From assembly GCF_003573545.1 (NCBI RefSeq), contig NZ_QWET01000020.1, forward strand, positions 1 through 64,000: a DNA stretch of 64,000 nt, written 5' to 3'. The stretch is from Mariniphaga sediminis (GTDB lineage: Bacteria > Bacteroidota > Bacteroidia > Bacteroidales > Prolixibacteraceae). The notes beneath the pieces were generated by a model, which was given only the letters and a program-made list of their open reading frames with translations, ran no database searches and was not told the origin of the DNA. Shown in pieces: positions 17,346-26,291 of the stretch. Both the position numbers and the translations under genes were made by a program. Each line of letters starts with the position of its first letter. The stretch's first letter is position 1.

Positions 17346-17386
17346 TTTTTTAAAATGCTTTCTTACAATAATTTATATATCCATAT

Positions 17387-18439
17387 TTATTTGACATCTA
17401 AAGCCTGAAGGGGGATTTCGGCAATATATATCGCTGCTTTATCTTCATGCGAAGAATAATAAGAAACCAGCAGCCGGTCTTTTTCAACTACCAGTCCGGG
17501 ATAACTATTGTCTTTACCTGAAGGAAGATGAATCACTTCCCTGAAATCACCTTTTTTCGTTCCGATGTGAATCCCTGTATAAACATCGGGTTCGTACATG
17601 CGCGTGCCAAGAACAATCTTTTTATTATTCAGGAAGACGAAATTCGGTCCTCCCAGCCGGAAGTCCAGCTTCTTAAAATTCCATTGGGTATATGGTGGTT
17701 TACTGTGAGCCCAAACGCCCATTTTATCCTCCAACTCACGTCTGATAAGTACGTACATGGTTCCTTTCTTATCCAAACGAACAGTCGATTCGTTGGGGAA
17801 ACCATCTACCTCAATTTTCGAAACTTTTTCAAATTTTTTTCCATCGGTTGTTTTAACGAGATACATTGCGGTGGGACCTCTTCTCTCCTCCGGGCCAATC
17901 TGGTAGTCGATGGCATAACCTGCTCCTTTATACCATGTAACCCTCCAGATCCAGTCACCCCATGAAGCAATTTCAGGATCGATGATTACTTTTTCAGGGT
18001 TGGAAAACTGCTCTCCTGATTTATCCGAAAATGACACCTGCGGTTCGCGCCCCAACAATTTTCCGTCTTTATAAACAGAGCCTCCGATGATAACCATCAA
18101 TCTTCCGTCAGGTGTAACCGATAATTTGGGATCGCGCAGGTCAATTCCTTCCTTTTTTAAAAGGGCCACACTTTTCCAGTTTTCCGCATCCGAAGATTTT
18201 AAAATTCTGACGTTTCCATCCGTACCGGGTACATGGCCCGAGCCTTCTCTGAAAGAGCAGTAGTAATTCCCGTTAAAACTGATAAGGTCGGTAAATGCGT
18301 TGTGTTTGGCTGAATCCCATATCTTCGTTATTTTAACACTACTGGGAAGATCCTCTGACATGGCCTGCAACGAAGCCGTAAGAGGAAACAAAAGAAACAG
18401 CAACATTTTAACTTTCCATTTTTTCATTTCTATTTTCAT
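17387..18439 (-). CDS. Exported sialidase-like (BNR beta-propeller) protein
   Basis: 350 residues: signal peptide, then a propeller with sialidase-type features: an early C-S-F-R-E-G (possible arginine of the substrate triad), R-D-P-K-L-S-V-T-P-D-G-R, a second S-T-V-R-L-D-K-K-G-T, and a late tyrosine-rich strand (L-L-V-S-Y-Y-S-S-H-E). Repeats of the Asp-box type (S-x-D-x-G-x-x-W) are weak, with S-S-D-A-E-N-W closest. It probably cleaves or recognises terminal sialic acid. The start at 18439 overlaps the symporter gene by 32 bases; the ATG at 18427 is equally possible. Neighbours (symporter, lyase) support the sialic-acid role. Confidence 0.72.
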   Translation of the reverse strand: MKIEMKKWKVKMLLFLLFPLTASLQAMSEDLPSSVKITKIWDSAKHNAFTDLISFNGNYYCSFREGSGHVPGTDGNVRILKSSDAENWKSVALLKKEGIDLRDPKLSVTPDGRLMVIIGGSVYKDGKLLGREPQVSFSDKSGEQFSNPEKVIIDPEIASWGDWIWRVTWYKGAGYAIDYQIGPEERRGPTAMYLVKTTDGKKFEKVSKIEVDGFPNESTVRLDKKGTMYVLIRRELEDKMGVWAHSKPPYTQWNFKKLDFRLGGPNFVFLNNKKIVLGTRMYEPDVYTGIHIGTKKGDFREVIHLPSGKDNSYPGLVVEKDRLLVSYYSSHEDKAAIYIAEIPLQALDVK

Positions 18440-20846
18440 TTTGATTATTAAAAAAGAATATTTCGACTGCGCTTAAAATGCACGCTAAACTTATTCCGGC
18501 GATAAAAGCAATAGGCATAATCCATAAAACCTGAAGTCCAAACATTTCGAAAAAGGCTATGGCAATGGCTACCGCTACACTTACAAGTCCACCGGCTATG
18601 GTGGCAAACTGTGTTGAAAACGGAATAAATAGAGCCATAAAAAACAGAACAAAAAGCGGGGCTACAAAAAGGTTGACCACCTTAATAACCACCTCCAGCA
18701 GGTTTCCCTGAACATATCCAACCAGCAGGCACAATAAGGTTACAACTCCTCCGATGATAACTGATATTGTACGTGCCTGTTTCAGAAAATCTACATTCTT
18801 TTTTGAAGGAAAGAACCGTTTAATTATGTCTTCAGAAATAACGGATGAAGAAGAGTTCAATCCTGACGAAAGACTCGACATGGCGGCAGAAATTAATCCC
18901 GCTGTAACAAGTCCGGTAACACCAACCGGTAGCCCTACAACAATAAACCAGGGAAACAATGAATCGGCATAGTTAAAAATGACTTCGCCGGCTGGTAACT
19001 CGTACGGTTTTTTTGTAAAATAAGCCAAAAGAGCCAGGCCAACAAGGGCCAGCAACACCTGAACCGTAAAGTTGGTTACCAGTGAAATTCCAAACGTTTT
19101 TCTTGCCGAACGCACATCTTTTGTGGCTAGGTAACGCTGAATGGCCATTTGGTCGGAGCCGGCTGTGCATATATACCAGACAAATACCATTAAAATGGCA
19201 TTCCCCACGGTCATCCTTTTTCCGGCATCCAGCCCCCAGGTTACCGGTTCCCAATGGGCAGGCATTTCTTGCGGAAAAATGGATTGAAAAGATCCCAGGT
19301 GCATACTGATAATAAAAAGCGTCAGCAAGGCTCCCATAATCAGGATTACGGTTTGCAACACATCCGTAATTACTACCGCTTTCAATCCTCCCATGGAAGT
19401 GTAAACAACGGTTATCACTGCCATAATCAGGCATATTAGCGGCACAAGACTTTTTTGTATCCCAAAAATAGAAATGATGGCTGTATTGACTGTAGCATAA
19501 ATAATTGTTGCCATCCACAACAATCGCAGCGACAAAAAGAAAAACGTCCCCAAAACCCTGACCCCTGTTCCAATCTTGATTTCAAGGATTTCGTAGGCGC
19601 TGGTCACTTTCATTTTCATAAAACGGGGAATAAGCAGCCAGCCTACAATAAAATAGATCAGGGGAAAAGAAACCAGACTGGTAAAAATAACCGGTCCGAA
19701 TTTTATCATTTCTCCCGGATACGAAAGGTAACTCAATGTACTCAGTATTGTTGCAAACAGCGAGAGTCCAACCATAATTGGATTCATTGAGCGGCCGCCC
19801 AGAAGGTAATCTTCCGCGTTTTTATTTTTCTTTGAGTAGAAGAAACCAATAGCCAACATTACCAAAGCATAAGCTCCGATGATTAGCCAATCGGGGAAAG
19901 CCATTTTCCCTCCTCCCCGTTGGGTTATTTTTAAAATGGCATACGCTGCGGTGGCACGAATATCTGTCACTTCTCTTTCTGTGAAAGTGTGTTGACTACC
20001 CGGATACTCTTCTGCCAATATTTTCTTCAGCAGGGGCAAATCTCCGGAGCTTCCTCTTTCTGCCAAAGCAAGCAAAGCCTCAATCCTCGCAAACTTTTCT
20101 GTCGATGAAAGAAAATGAACCGATTTTTCTTTTAACAATGCTGTGGTTGAATCATCATCAGAAAATAACAACGCCGCTTTTAACAGATAAACCTTTGCCT
20201 TTGAGCTTTCCGGCTCGGCCAATGCGTTCTCAACCAGCACGCTGCGAAAATCAGTTGGTAAATCAGGATAAAATCCCAACGCATAGGCGCCAACACGCCG
20301 GAAAGTTTCGATCGGTGAAGTAATCATCGATATAAGAGAATGGTAATCAATGCTGTCGGGATTTGTTGCAACGGAACTTCCCCAGGTAACAAAAGCCTGC
20401 ATTGTAGTATCCTTACTGTTTAAGTCGTTGCAAACCAAAGCCGGAGCAACTTTTTGCAGGTTGATATTCAGTTTTGCCAGGCTCTCGGCTGCGTGTAAGC
20501 GATCGGGTTGCGTTGGAGAGGCATATACCTGGGCAATTTTATTTTCCCATGCTTTGCGCTCCTCGTCGGTTTGAGCTTCCCGGGCCAGCACACGCCAGAT
20601 ACCAATCCTGTACTGTGGCGTCTCTTTATGCTCTTCCAGTTCATGCAAAAATTGTTCTTTTATCCCTGTTGAATAGCCAAACGATAAAAGCTCTTCAGCC
20701 GCATGAACTTTTTCCCATCCGCTGGTAGTTTCAAGTGTATTTACCAGAAATTCGTGTGCCTTTTCAGCCGTGTTTTTCTGGTCGCCTTTATCGGAACAGG
20801 AACTGATGGAAATGACAACAAATAGTATGACAAGAACCCTTTTCAT
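18408..20846 (-). CDS. HEAT-repeat lipoprotein domain fused to a sodium:solute symporter
   Basis: 812 residues. The N-terminus is a lipoprotein-like signal (I-S-I-S-S-C, Cys17), followed by about 300 residues of helical HEAT-like repeats, and then from about residue 317 a full SSS-family transporter (about 14 membrane helices, with S-Y-P-G-E-M, T-A-G-S-D-Q-M-A-I-Q-R and A-A-M-S-S-L-S-S-G-L-N-S). The domain order implies the repeats lie outside the cytoplasm. In this locus it most likely brings in N-acetylneuraminate with sodium. Its start overlaps the stop of the lyase gene by 4 bases (ATGA). Confidence 0.85.
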   Translation of the reverse strand: MKRVLVILFVVISISSCSDKGDQKNTAEKAHEFLVNTLETTSGWEKVHAAEELLSFGYSTGIKEQFLHELEEHKETPQYRIGIWRVLAREAQTDEERKAWENKIAQVYASPTQPDRLHAAESLAKLNINLQKVAPALVCNDLNSKDTTMQAFVTWGSSVATNPDSIDYHSLISMITSPIETFRRVGAYALGFYPDLPTDFRSVLVENALAEPESSKAKVYLLKAALLFSDDDSTTALLKEKSVHFLSSTEKFARIEALLALAERGSSGDLPLLKKILAEEYPGSQHTFTEREVTDIRATAAYAILKITQRGGGKMAFPDWLIIGAYALVMLAIGFFYSKKNKNAEDYLLGGRSMNPIMVGLSLFATILSTLSYLSYPGEMIKFGPVIFTSLVSFPLIYFIVGWLLIPRFMKMKVTSAYEILEIKIGTGVRVLGTFFFLSLRLLWMATIIYATVNTAIISIFGIQKSLVPLICLIMAVITVVYTSMGGLKAVVITDVLQTVILIMGALLTLFIISMHLGSFQSIFPQEMPAHWEPVTWGLDAGKRMTVGNAILMVFVWYICTAGSDQMAIQRYLATKDVRSARKTFGISLVTNFTVQVLLALVGLALLAYFTKKPYELPAGEVIFNYADSLFPWFIVVGLPVGVTGLVTAGLISAAMSSLSSGLNSSSSVISEDIIKRFFPSKKNVDFLKQARTISVIIGGVVTLLCLLVGYVQGNLLEVVIKVVNLFVAPLFVLFFMALFIPFSTQFATIAGGLVSVAVAIAIAFFEMFGLQVLWIMPIAFIAGISLACILSAVEIFFFNNQNENRNEKMES

Positions 20847-21760
20847 TGGTTCTGAATCTCAAAATAACCGATCTTTTCCAACTCTTTTTGAAGGTCTGCC
20901 TCCTGCGCTGAGGAAATTATTGAAATCGGCAGCCGGCAAGGGCCACAGTCGATTCCGCTCATTTTCATAATTGCCTTTCCTCCGGATATGGGACTTCCGG
21001 TTGAAAGCATCAGGGCCACAATTTTGTTTACTTCCTTTTGTATTGTAAGCGCTTCGTCTGTATTTTTTTGATGGAAAGCCCGAATCATTTTATTAAAAAG
21101 TGGTGCAATAAAATTGAATGTAGTACCTATTGCGGCATTTGCTCCCAATGTCATGCCCGCCAGCAGAGTTTCATCGTGTCCATGTAAAATATCGTATTTC
21201 CCGTTTTCAAGGCTCATACATTCCATCATATCCATCATATCATTATTCGTATATTTGATTCCTGCCAGATTCGGAATTACTTTTCCTGCTACCTGAAGAA
21301 AATGGTTCATTTTAATATGGACACCCGAGGTTGTCGGGATGTGATAATAGTAAAACGGTAGTTCCGGGGCGGCAGCAGCAATTTCTGCACAAAAAGCCGC
21401 AAGGCTGTGTGCATCGCGCGGCTGAAAACAGCAGGGTCCCATACACCCAATGGAAGCTGCACCAATGGAAGCTGCATGTGCTGCCAACTCTTTTGCGATT
21501 TTCTGACTCGTACTCCCCACATGTACAATAACCTGAAATTGTTCATCGGCAAAAGGCATCCACGCCTCTGCCACTGCCTTTCTTTCTTCTGTATCCATTA
21601 ACAATCCTTCGCCCGAAGAACCGCAAACAAAAATTCCTTTTACTCCGTCTTCTTTTAACCGATGGGCATATTCAGGAATGACTCCCAGGTTTAACTCCCC
21701 GTTGGGATAAAATGGGGTGAAAGTGGCAGCAATCAGCCCCTCAAAATGTTTGTATTCCAT
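20843..21760 (-). CDS. nanA: N-acetylneuraminate lyase
   Basis: 305 residues of the DapA/NanA TIM-barrel family. G-S-S-G-E-G at 47-52 binds the carboxylate, Y-Y-Y-H-I-P near 137-142 holds the catalytic tyrosine, and A-G-I-K-Y-T gives the Schiff-base lysine Lys169. G-I-K-Y-T plus Y-Y-H-I-P is the neuraminate-lyase form rather than DapA. It splits sialic acid into N-acetylmannosamine and pyruvate in the cytoplasm. It lies between regulator (11 bases) and symporter (4-base overlap), so it is co-transcribed with both. Confidence 0.88.
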   Translation of the reverse strand: MEYKHFEGLIAATFTPFYPNGELNLGVIPEYAHRLKEDGVKGIFVCGSSGEGLLMDTEERKAVAEAWMPFADEQFQVIVHVGSTSQKIAKELAAHAASIGAASIGCMGPCCFQPRDAHSLAAFCAEIAAAAPELPFYYYHIPTTSGVHIKMNHFLQVAGKVIPNLAGIKYTNNDMMDMMECMSLENGKYDILHGHDETLLAGMTLGANAAIGTTFNFIAPLFNKMIRAFHQKNTDEALTIQKEVNKIVALMLSTGSPISGGKAIMKMSGIDCGPCRLPISIISSAQEADLQKELEKIGYFEIQNQ

Positions 21761-21771
21761 GTACTTCTGTA

Positions 21772-22485
21772 TTATTTAATATTTCTGGTTTGTTTAATAT
21801 ATTCTGAATAGGCTTTCAGGTGGTTGTAAATTGCGTTTCTGTATCCATCTACATCCCTGGCTTTTAAAAGAGGAATCAAATCTTCGTGTTTTACCAACTT
21901 CTCTTTGTTTTTTTGGTTTAACGGTTTGAAGTCCTCATATTTTTCGTTTACATAACTAAACAAGGGTAAAATCATTTCCAGCAGATCAATAACGGCCTGA
22001 TTTTTTGTAATCCGGTATAACTTGGAATGGAACTCAATTTCATTCTCCACTTTCAGTTTCATGTCATCCTGATAAGTGTGCCTTGAAATAATGGATTCCA
22101 ATTCTGTTATATCTTCATCCGTAATATTACTCAGAATTAATTCGGCAATGCCTGACTCTATTGACACCCTCAAGTCGAGAAGATCAAGGATACTTTGTTT
22201 GCTCAGTAAATAAGGATTTACAACTTTCGTGAAACATTTCATTACATCCGGTTCCCTGACAACCATGCCTTTGTGTTTCCTGCTTTCAACAATGCCCAGC
22301 ATTCGTAACCGGCTGAGTGCCTCCCGCACCACATTTCGCCCAACATTTAAATTTTCAGCAAGAGTCAGTTCCGAAGGGATTTCGTTGCCCAAGGTTAATT
22401 TATTCTCTACAATGTAACTGAGAATCTGTTCTTCAACCTGGTCGACCAACGTTACTGCTTTTACTGCAACTTTATTAAATTTCAT
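21772..22485 (-). CDS. GntR/FadR (FCD) family transcription regulator
   Basis: 237 residues: GntR winged helix over about 12-78 (I-P-S-E-L-T-L-A-E-N-L-N-V-G-R-N-V-V-R-E-A near 38-57) and an all-helical FCD ligand domain over about 95-225 with metal-type histidines (H-S-K-L-Y near 152, H-L-K-A near 222). FadR-subfamily proteins of this type, such as NanR, respond to sugar acids or sialic acid. First gene of the locus and probably its regulator. A GGTATATGACC element lies at 22503-22513, just upstream of its start. Confidence 0.88.
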   Translation of the reverse strand: MKFNKVAVKAVTLVDQVEEQILSYIVENKLTLGNEIPSELTLAENLNVGRNVVREALSRLRMLGIVESRKHKGMVVREPDVMKCFTKVVNPYLLSKQSILDLLDLRVSIESGIAELILSNITDEDITELESIISRHTYQDDMKLKVENEIEFHSKLYRITKNQAVIDLLEMILPLFSYVNEKYEDFKPLNQKNKEKLVKHEDLIPLLKARDVDGYRNAIYNHLKAYSEYIKQTRNIK

Positions 22486-22740
22486 TTTTTTGATAATTAT
22501 ATGGTATATGACCGTTATGTCCTACAAATGTAAATATATTTTTATTTTAAAAAAGTGTTGCAGCTAAATTTTTTGATTTACTTTTTCTACGGGTTAAATG
22601 CAGTCGTTAATCCAAAGAGGAATTATCGTTTTTCAACAAGCCATAGTTCGGGGTTAATTGACTCACAAACAAAACAGTAAGTGTTTTTTATTTTTCAAAC
22701 AGTTATATCAGATATGAAAAAAGGAAGTTGATATTTAGAA

Positions 22741-22780
22741 AAAAAGCGAATTGACCCGGTTTTGTGTCAACTCGCTTTTT
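22741..22780. terminator. Stem-loop with A-run and T-run
   Basis: AAAAAGCGA-a-TTGAC pairs with GTCAA-c-TCGCTTTTT (one mismatch, 10-base loop). It has a T-run on either strand and lies between the tRNA-Arg gene (minus strand, 22813-22886) and the head of the sialic-acid locus. On the minus strand it would end the tRNA transcript. Confidence 0.75.
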
Positions 22781-22812
22781 TTAACAAAGTGTTCTTTTTT
22801 GTAACTTTTTTG

Positions 22813-22886
22813 TACCCCGGACGGGATTCGAACCCATGACCTACTGCTTAGAAGGCAGTTGCTCTATCCAGCTGAGCTACCGGGGC
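22813..22886 (-). tRNA. tRNA-Arg (anticodon TCT)
   Basis: The minus strand gives a full cloverleaf. The acceptor GCCCCGG pairs with CCGGGGT (G-U at the end), the D-arm AGCTCAGCTGGATAGAGC, the anticodon stem ACTGC/GCAGT with loop CTTCTAA (anticodon TCT, reads AGA), and the T-arm with GGTTCGAATCC. The discriminator is A, and no CCA is encoded. A terminator-like hairpin lies about 33 bases downstream. Confidence 0.95.
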
Positions 22887-22965
22887 AGCCTTTGTTTTTT
22901 TGCGTGGCAAAGATAGAACTCATATTACAATTTACAAATGCAAAAAAACAAATTCCTAAAAAAAA

Positions 22966-23002
22966 CAAGTATCAAATAACAAAAAATGCTATTTGATACT
23001 TG
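22966..23002 (-). terminator. Terminator of asnA
   Basis: Perfect 13-base stem CAAGTATCAAATA/TATTTGATACTTG with an 11-base loop. On the minus strand it is followed by eight T, and it lies 26 bases after the asnA stop. Confidence 0.88.
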
Positions 23003-23028
23003 AAATTTGGAGTATCCGGCCAATATTT

Positions 23029-24063
23029 TTAAAGCAGATGAATTCCGTTTGCCTTGCACTTTTCAATCATCTCGTCAGGCCAGATGCTTGATTGAATCTC
23101 GCCAATATGGGCTTTGCGAAGGAAATACATACACAGTCTGGACTGCCCTATTCCGCCTCCAATGGTAAGTGGTAGTTCGCCGTTGAGCAACATTTTGTGC
23201 CACATCAGTTCTTTACGCTCTTCCATTCCCCTTATTTTTAGCTGTTCGAGCATGGCATTGCTATCAACCCGAATCCCCATGGATGAAATCTCAAAAGCAC
23301 GGTTCAATACATCATTCCACAGAATAAGGTCGCCGTTAAGTCCTCTGTAACCGTTTACCGTTAAAGTATTCCAGTCATCGTAATCGGGAGCGCGCCCGTC
23401 GTGAATTTCTCCGTTGGGCATTTGTCCGCCAATACCAATGACAAAAATGGCCCCGTATTTTTTTGCTGCGCGTGCTTCCCGCTCAAAAGGGGTTAAATCC
23501 GGGTATTGCTCTGCCAGTTCTTCCGAATGCAAAAACGTAATTTCTTCGGGCAATTCAGGCTTAATTTCAGGATAATTATCCGACATATAAAACTCCGTGT
23601 TTACCAACACAGAATAAATTTTACGAACTATTTTTTTCAGGAAGTCCAGGTTACGTTCCTCTTTCGAGATAACACGTTCCCAGTCCCATTGGTCCACATA
23701 GAGGGAATGGATATTGGTCAGTTCTTCATCCGGCCTGATGGCATTCATGTCGGTGTACAAACCATACCCTTCCTGCATTTCCAAATCAGCCAGGGCCAGC
23801 CTTTTCCATTTTGCCAGCGACTGTACAATCTCAGCCACCTGATCGTTCATTTCTTTCATGGGAAATGACACAGGACGTTCCACTCCATTCAGATCGTCAT
23901 TAATACCCGTACCTTTTTTAACAAACAACGGAGCCGTAACCCTTCGCAGCCTCAATTCTGCCGCAAGGTTTAACTGGAAAAAATCTTTAATCAGTTTTAT
24001 GGCCTGTTCCGTTTGGTTAACATTCAAGATTGACTTGTAATTGTCAGGAAAAAATAACTTCAT
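23029..24063 (-). CDS. asnA: Aspartate-ammonia ligase (asparagine synthetase A)
   Basis: 344 residues, usual length. Family motifs include L-R-R-V-T-A-P-L-F near 39-47, G-V-E-R-P-V-S-F near 61-68, the class-II-synthetase-like D-Q-W-D-W-E-R-V-I near 128-136, and the C-terminal G-G-G-I-G-Q-S-R-L-C-M motif 3. It makes asparagine from aspartate, ammonia and ATP. It is monocistronic: own promoter box at 24096-24089 and own terminator. Confidence 0.95.
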   Translation of the reverse strand: MKLFFPDNYKSILNVNQTEQAIKLIKDFFQLNLAAELRLRRVTAPLFVKKGTGINDDLNGVERPVSFPMKEMNDQVAEIVQSLAKWKRLALADLEMQEGYGLYTDMNAIRPDEELTNIHSLYVDQWDWERVISKEERNLDFLKKIVRKIYSVLVNTEFYMSDNYPEIKPELPEEITFLHSEELAEQYPDLTPFEREARAAKKYGAIFVIGIGGQMPNGEIHDGRAPDYDDWNTLTVNGYRGLNGDLILWNDVLNRAFEISSMGIRVDSNAMLEQLKIRGMEERKELMWHKMLLNGELPLTIGGGIGQSRLCMYFLRKAHIGEIQSSIWPDEMIEKCKANGIHLL

Positions 24064-24088
24064 GCTTGTTTTTTTTATCTATTGTCTG

Positions 24089-24096
24089 CAAAAATA
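24089..24096 (-). promoter_or_regulatory. Promoter -7 box of asnA
   Basis: The minus strand reads TATTTTTG, an exact TAnnTTTG match, 26 bases before the asnA ATG. The -33 region is TTTC with an 18-base spacer, one base off TTTG. Confidence 0.6.
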
Positions 24097-24212
24097 CAAA
24101 TGGACTTGCAATTTGAAAGAAAAATTCTTAAAAAATGCTCAAAAAAGTAATTTTTTCGCTAAAAAATGAATTATTGCAAGAAAATTAAAAAAATGCTTTT
24201 CTTTTTGATTTG

Positions 24213-24220
24213 TATTTTTG
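24213..24220 (+). promoter_or_regulatory. Promoter -7 box of the MFS gene
   Basis: TATTTTTG on the plus strand, 15 bases before the ATG of the transporter, implies a very short leader. The divergent asnA box is about 115 bases away. Confidence 0.55.
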
Positions 24221-24235
24221 CAGCTTATTTAAAAA

Positions 24236-25405
24236 ATGGCACGATTCAGCAAAAATATCAGTCGGCTTTATCTCGTAAAAATTTCAAAATGGTTTAACCT
24301 GGTTATGCCAGTTGTGGTTCTGTTTTATCAGGACAACGGAATGGGGATGCACGAGATTTTTGTTTTAAAGGCGATCTATTCCCTGGCCATTGTGTTTCTC
24401 GAAATACCTTCAGGATGGATGGCAGACGTTTGGGGCCGTAAAAAAACCTTAATACTCGGAACCATTCTGGGAAGCGCCGGATTTTTAATGTACAGTTTTT
24501 CCTATGGTTTTTGGGCTTTTGTGGCAGCTGAGATTGTACTGGGAGCCGGTCATTCATTTGTTTCCGGGGCTGATTCGGCCATGCTGTATGAAAGCCTGAA
24601 AGCTGACCGTAAGTCGGGCAGCTATGTAAAGCACGAAGGGCGCATCACTTCTGCCGGCAATTTTGCCGAAGCCATTGCCGGAATTACAGCCGGATTTCTA
24701 GCAGCTGTCAGCCTGCGTACCCCGTTTTATTTCCAGTTTGCCGTGGCAGCTCTTGCTATTCCGGCGGCTTTTACCCTGACAGAACCCCAAATTAAAGCAA
24801 CAACCCACATACACTCTGTAAAAAAAATAGTGGGAGATATTAAAAATACGTTCCTGAAAGAAACGAACCTGCGTGTTTCAATTCTTCTCTCGGCTGTAAC
24901 AGGTACTGCCACGCTTACTTTTGCCTGGCTGGTGCAACCCTATTTTAAAATCATTGGTTTGCCTGTGGAATTATTTGGTCTTCTGTGGACTGTGTTGAAT
25001 CTGAGCGTAGGTGTTTCTTCTGCATTTGCCTACCGGTTTGAAGGACGTTTCAGCAGGCGAAACGAGGTATTGTTTATAGTAATACTCCTAGCACTGGGAT
25101 ATTTTTCATCCGGGCTGCTGATTAGTCGCGAAGGATTGGTATTTTTGCTTTTGTTTTATATTGTTCGCGGCCTGGCTACCCCCGTTTTCAAAAACTATAT
25201 AAACCTGTACACACCGGATGAAATAAGAGCGACCATTTTATCAGTACGGAACCTGATTATCCGTATCAGTTTTGCCGTGATTGGCCCGTTACTTGGCTGG
25301 ATGACTGATCATGTGAGTCTGAATACAGCTTTTATTCTGGCTGGTGGAATTTACCTTATTGCCGCATTGGCTGTGGTCTCGCCCTGGATGAAATCCGGTA
25401 AATAG
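24236..25405 (+). CDS. Major facilitator superfamily transporter
   Basis: 389 residues with about 12 hydrophobic segments and the MFS loop motif between helices 2 and 3 (G-W-M-A-D-V-W-G-R-K-K near 60-70). An acidic/serine stretch (S-G-A-D-S-A-M-L-Y-E-S-L) in helix 4-5 is like that of a drug/sugar exporter subgroup. The cargo cannot be told. Single gene with its own promoter, ending close to the converging MBL gene. Confidence 0.85.
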   Translation: MARFSKNISRLYLVKISKWFNLVMPVVVLFYQDNGMGMHEIFVLKAIYSLAIVFLEIPSGWMADVWGRKKTLILGTILGSAGFLMYSFSYGFWAFVAAEIVLGAGHSFVSGADSAMLYESLKADRKSGSYVKHEGRITSAGNFAEAIAGITAGFLAAVSLRTPFYFQFAVAALAIPAAFTLTEPQIKATTHIHSVKKIVGDIKNTFLKETNLRVSILLSAVTGTATLTFAWLVQPYFKIIGLPVELFGLLWTVLNLSVGVSSAFAYRFEGRFSRRNEVLFIVILLALGYFSSGLLISREGLVFLLLFYIVRGLATPVFKNYINLYTPDEIRATILSVRNLIIRISFAVIGPLLGWMTDHVSLNTAFILAGGIYLIAALAVVSPWMKSGK

Positions 25406-25429
25406 GAGAAAACGTCAACTGTACATCAT

Positions 25430-26203
25430 TTATATACTTTCATTCAGCACGATTTTCTCTCCATCGTATGCAATAAATACATTTTCGGGTAATTGCAACT
25501 GAATTTCTTCATGTGTTCCAAAATTGTGACTTACATGAGTTAGGTATGCTTTTTCGGGTTTTAGCCTGCTGATTACTTCCAAAGCCCCTTCCAGGTTAAA
25601 ATGTGAAATATGTTTTTCTTTCCGGAGGGAATTAATAATCAGAATGCGGGTCCCCCGGAGTTTTTCCATCTCTTCTTCGGGAATAAAGTTTGTATCGGTA
25701 ATGTAACTAAGCTCTCCTGTCCGAAATCCAAAAACCGGTAGTTTGTGGTGGTAACAGCGGATTGGCAAAAACTCAACTCCTTCAATAACAAAAGGTTTAT
25801 TATCAATTACGTGCAGTTTCATCTTGGGGATCCCGGGATATTTATGATCCGCAAAAACGTAATGAAAAATCCGCTTAATGGATTCCTGCACCCGTTTTTC
25901 AGCGTAAATGTCGGTTGGGTGTTTTTGTACCCAGTTGAATGAACGGATGTCGTCAAGGCCGAAAATATGATCTACATGTTCGTGAGTAATAAGAATGGCC
26001 CGGAGCCTCTGAACCTGTTCACGCAACATTTGCTGGCGAAAATCAGGCCCGGCATCAATAACATAATTTTGCTCTCCGATTTTCAATAATAATGACGACC
26101 GCAGCCGCTTATCCCTGGGATCATCGGAAAGGCAAACCGGGCAGTCGCACGCTATTACCGGAACACCCTGTGAGGTACCCGTACCGAGAAAGGTTGCTTC
26201 CAT
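25430..26203 (-). CDS. MBL-fold metallo-hydrolase, PhnP-like
   Basis: About 257 residues: T-F-L-G-T-G-T-S-Q-G-V-P at the start, C-x-C-x-x-C (C-D-C-P-V-C) that may bind zinc, the H-E-H-V-D-H metal motif, and later histidines (C-Y-H-H-K-L, T-H-V-S-H). The set resembles PhnP-type phosphoribosyl cyclic phosphodiesterases and related Bacteroidota housekeeping hydrolases. I favour the ATG at 26203, since TAAATTTG at 26239-26232 would otherwise place the transcript start at the longer start codon (26227). The substrate is uncertain. Confidence 0.8.
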   Translation of the reverse strand: MEATFLGTGTSQGVPVIACDCPVCLSDDPRDKRLRSSLLLKIGEQNYVIDAGPDFRQQMLREQVQRLRAILITHEHVDHIFGLDDIRSFNWVQKHPTDIYAEKRVQESIKRIFHYVFADHKYPGIPKMKLHVIDNKPFVIEGVEFLPIRCYHHKLPVFGFRTGELSYITDTNFIPEEEMEKLRGTRILIINSLRKEKHISHFNLEGALEVISRLKPEKAYLTHVSHNFGTHEEIQLQLPENVFIAYDGEKIVLNESI

Positions 26204-26291
26204 TCTGGTTTTTTCATTATTTGGCATAGGACAAATTTAACAAAAGCGATGGTGAAAAGTTGAATATCGCTATTTTTACAAAAAATTTAAA

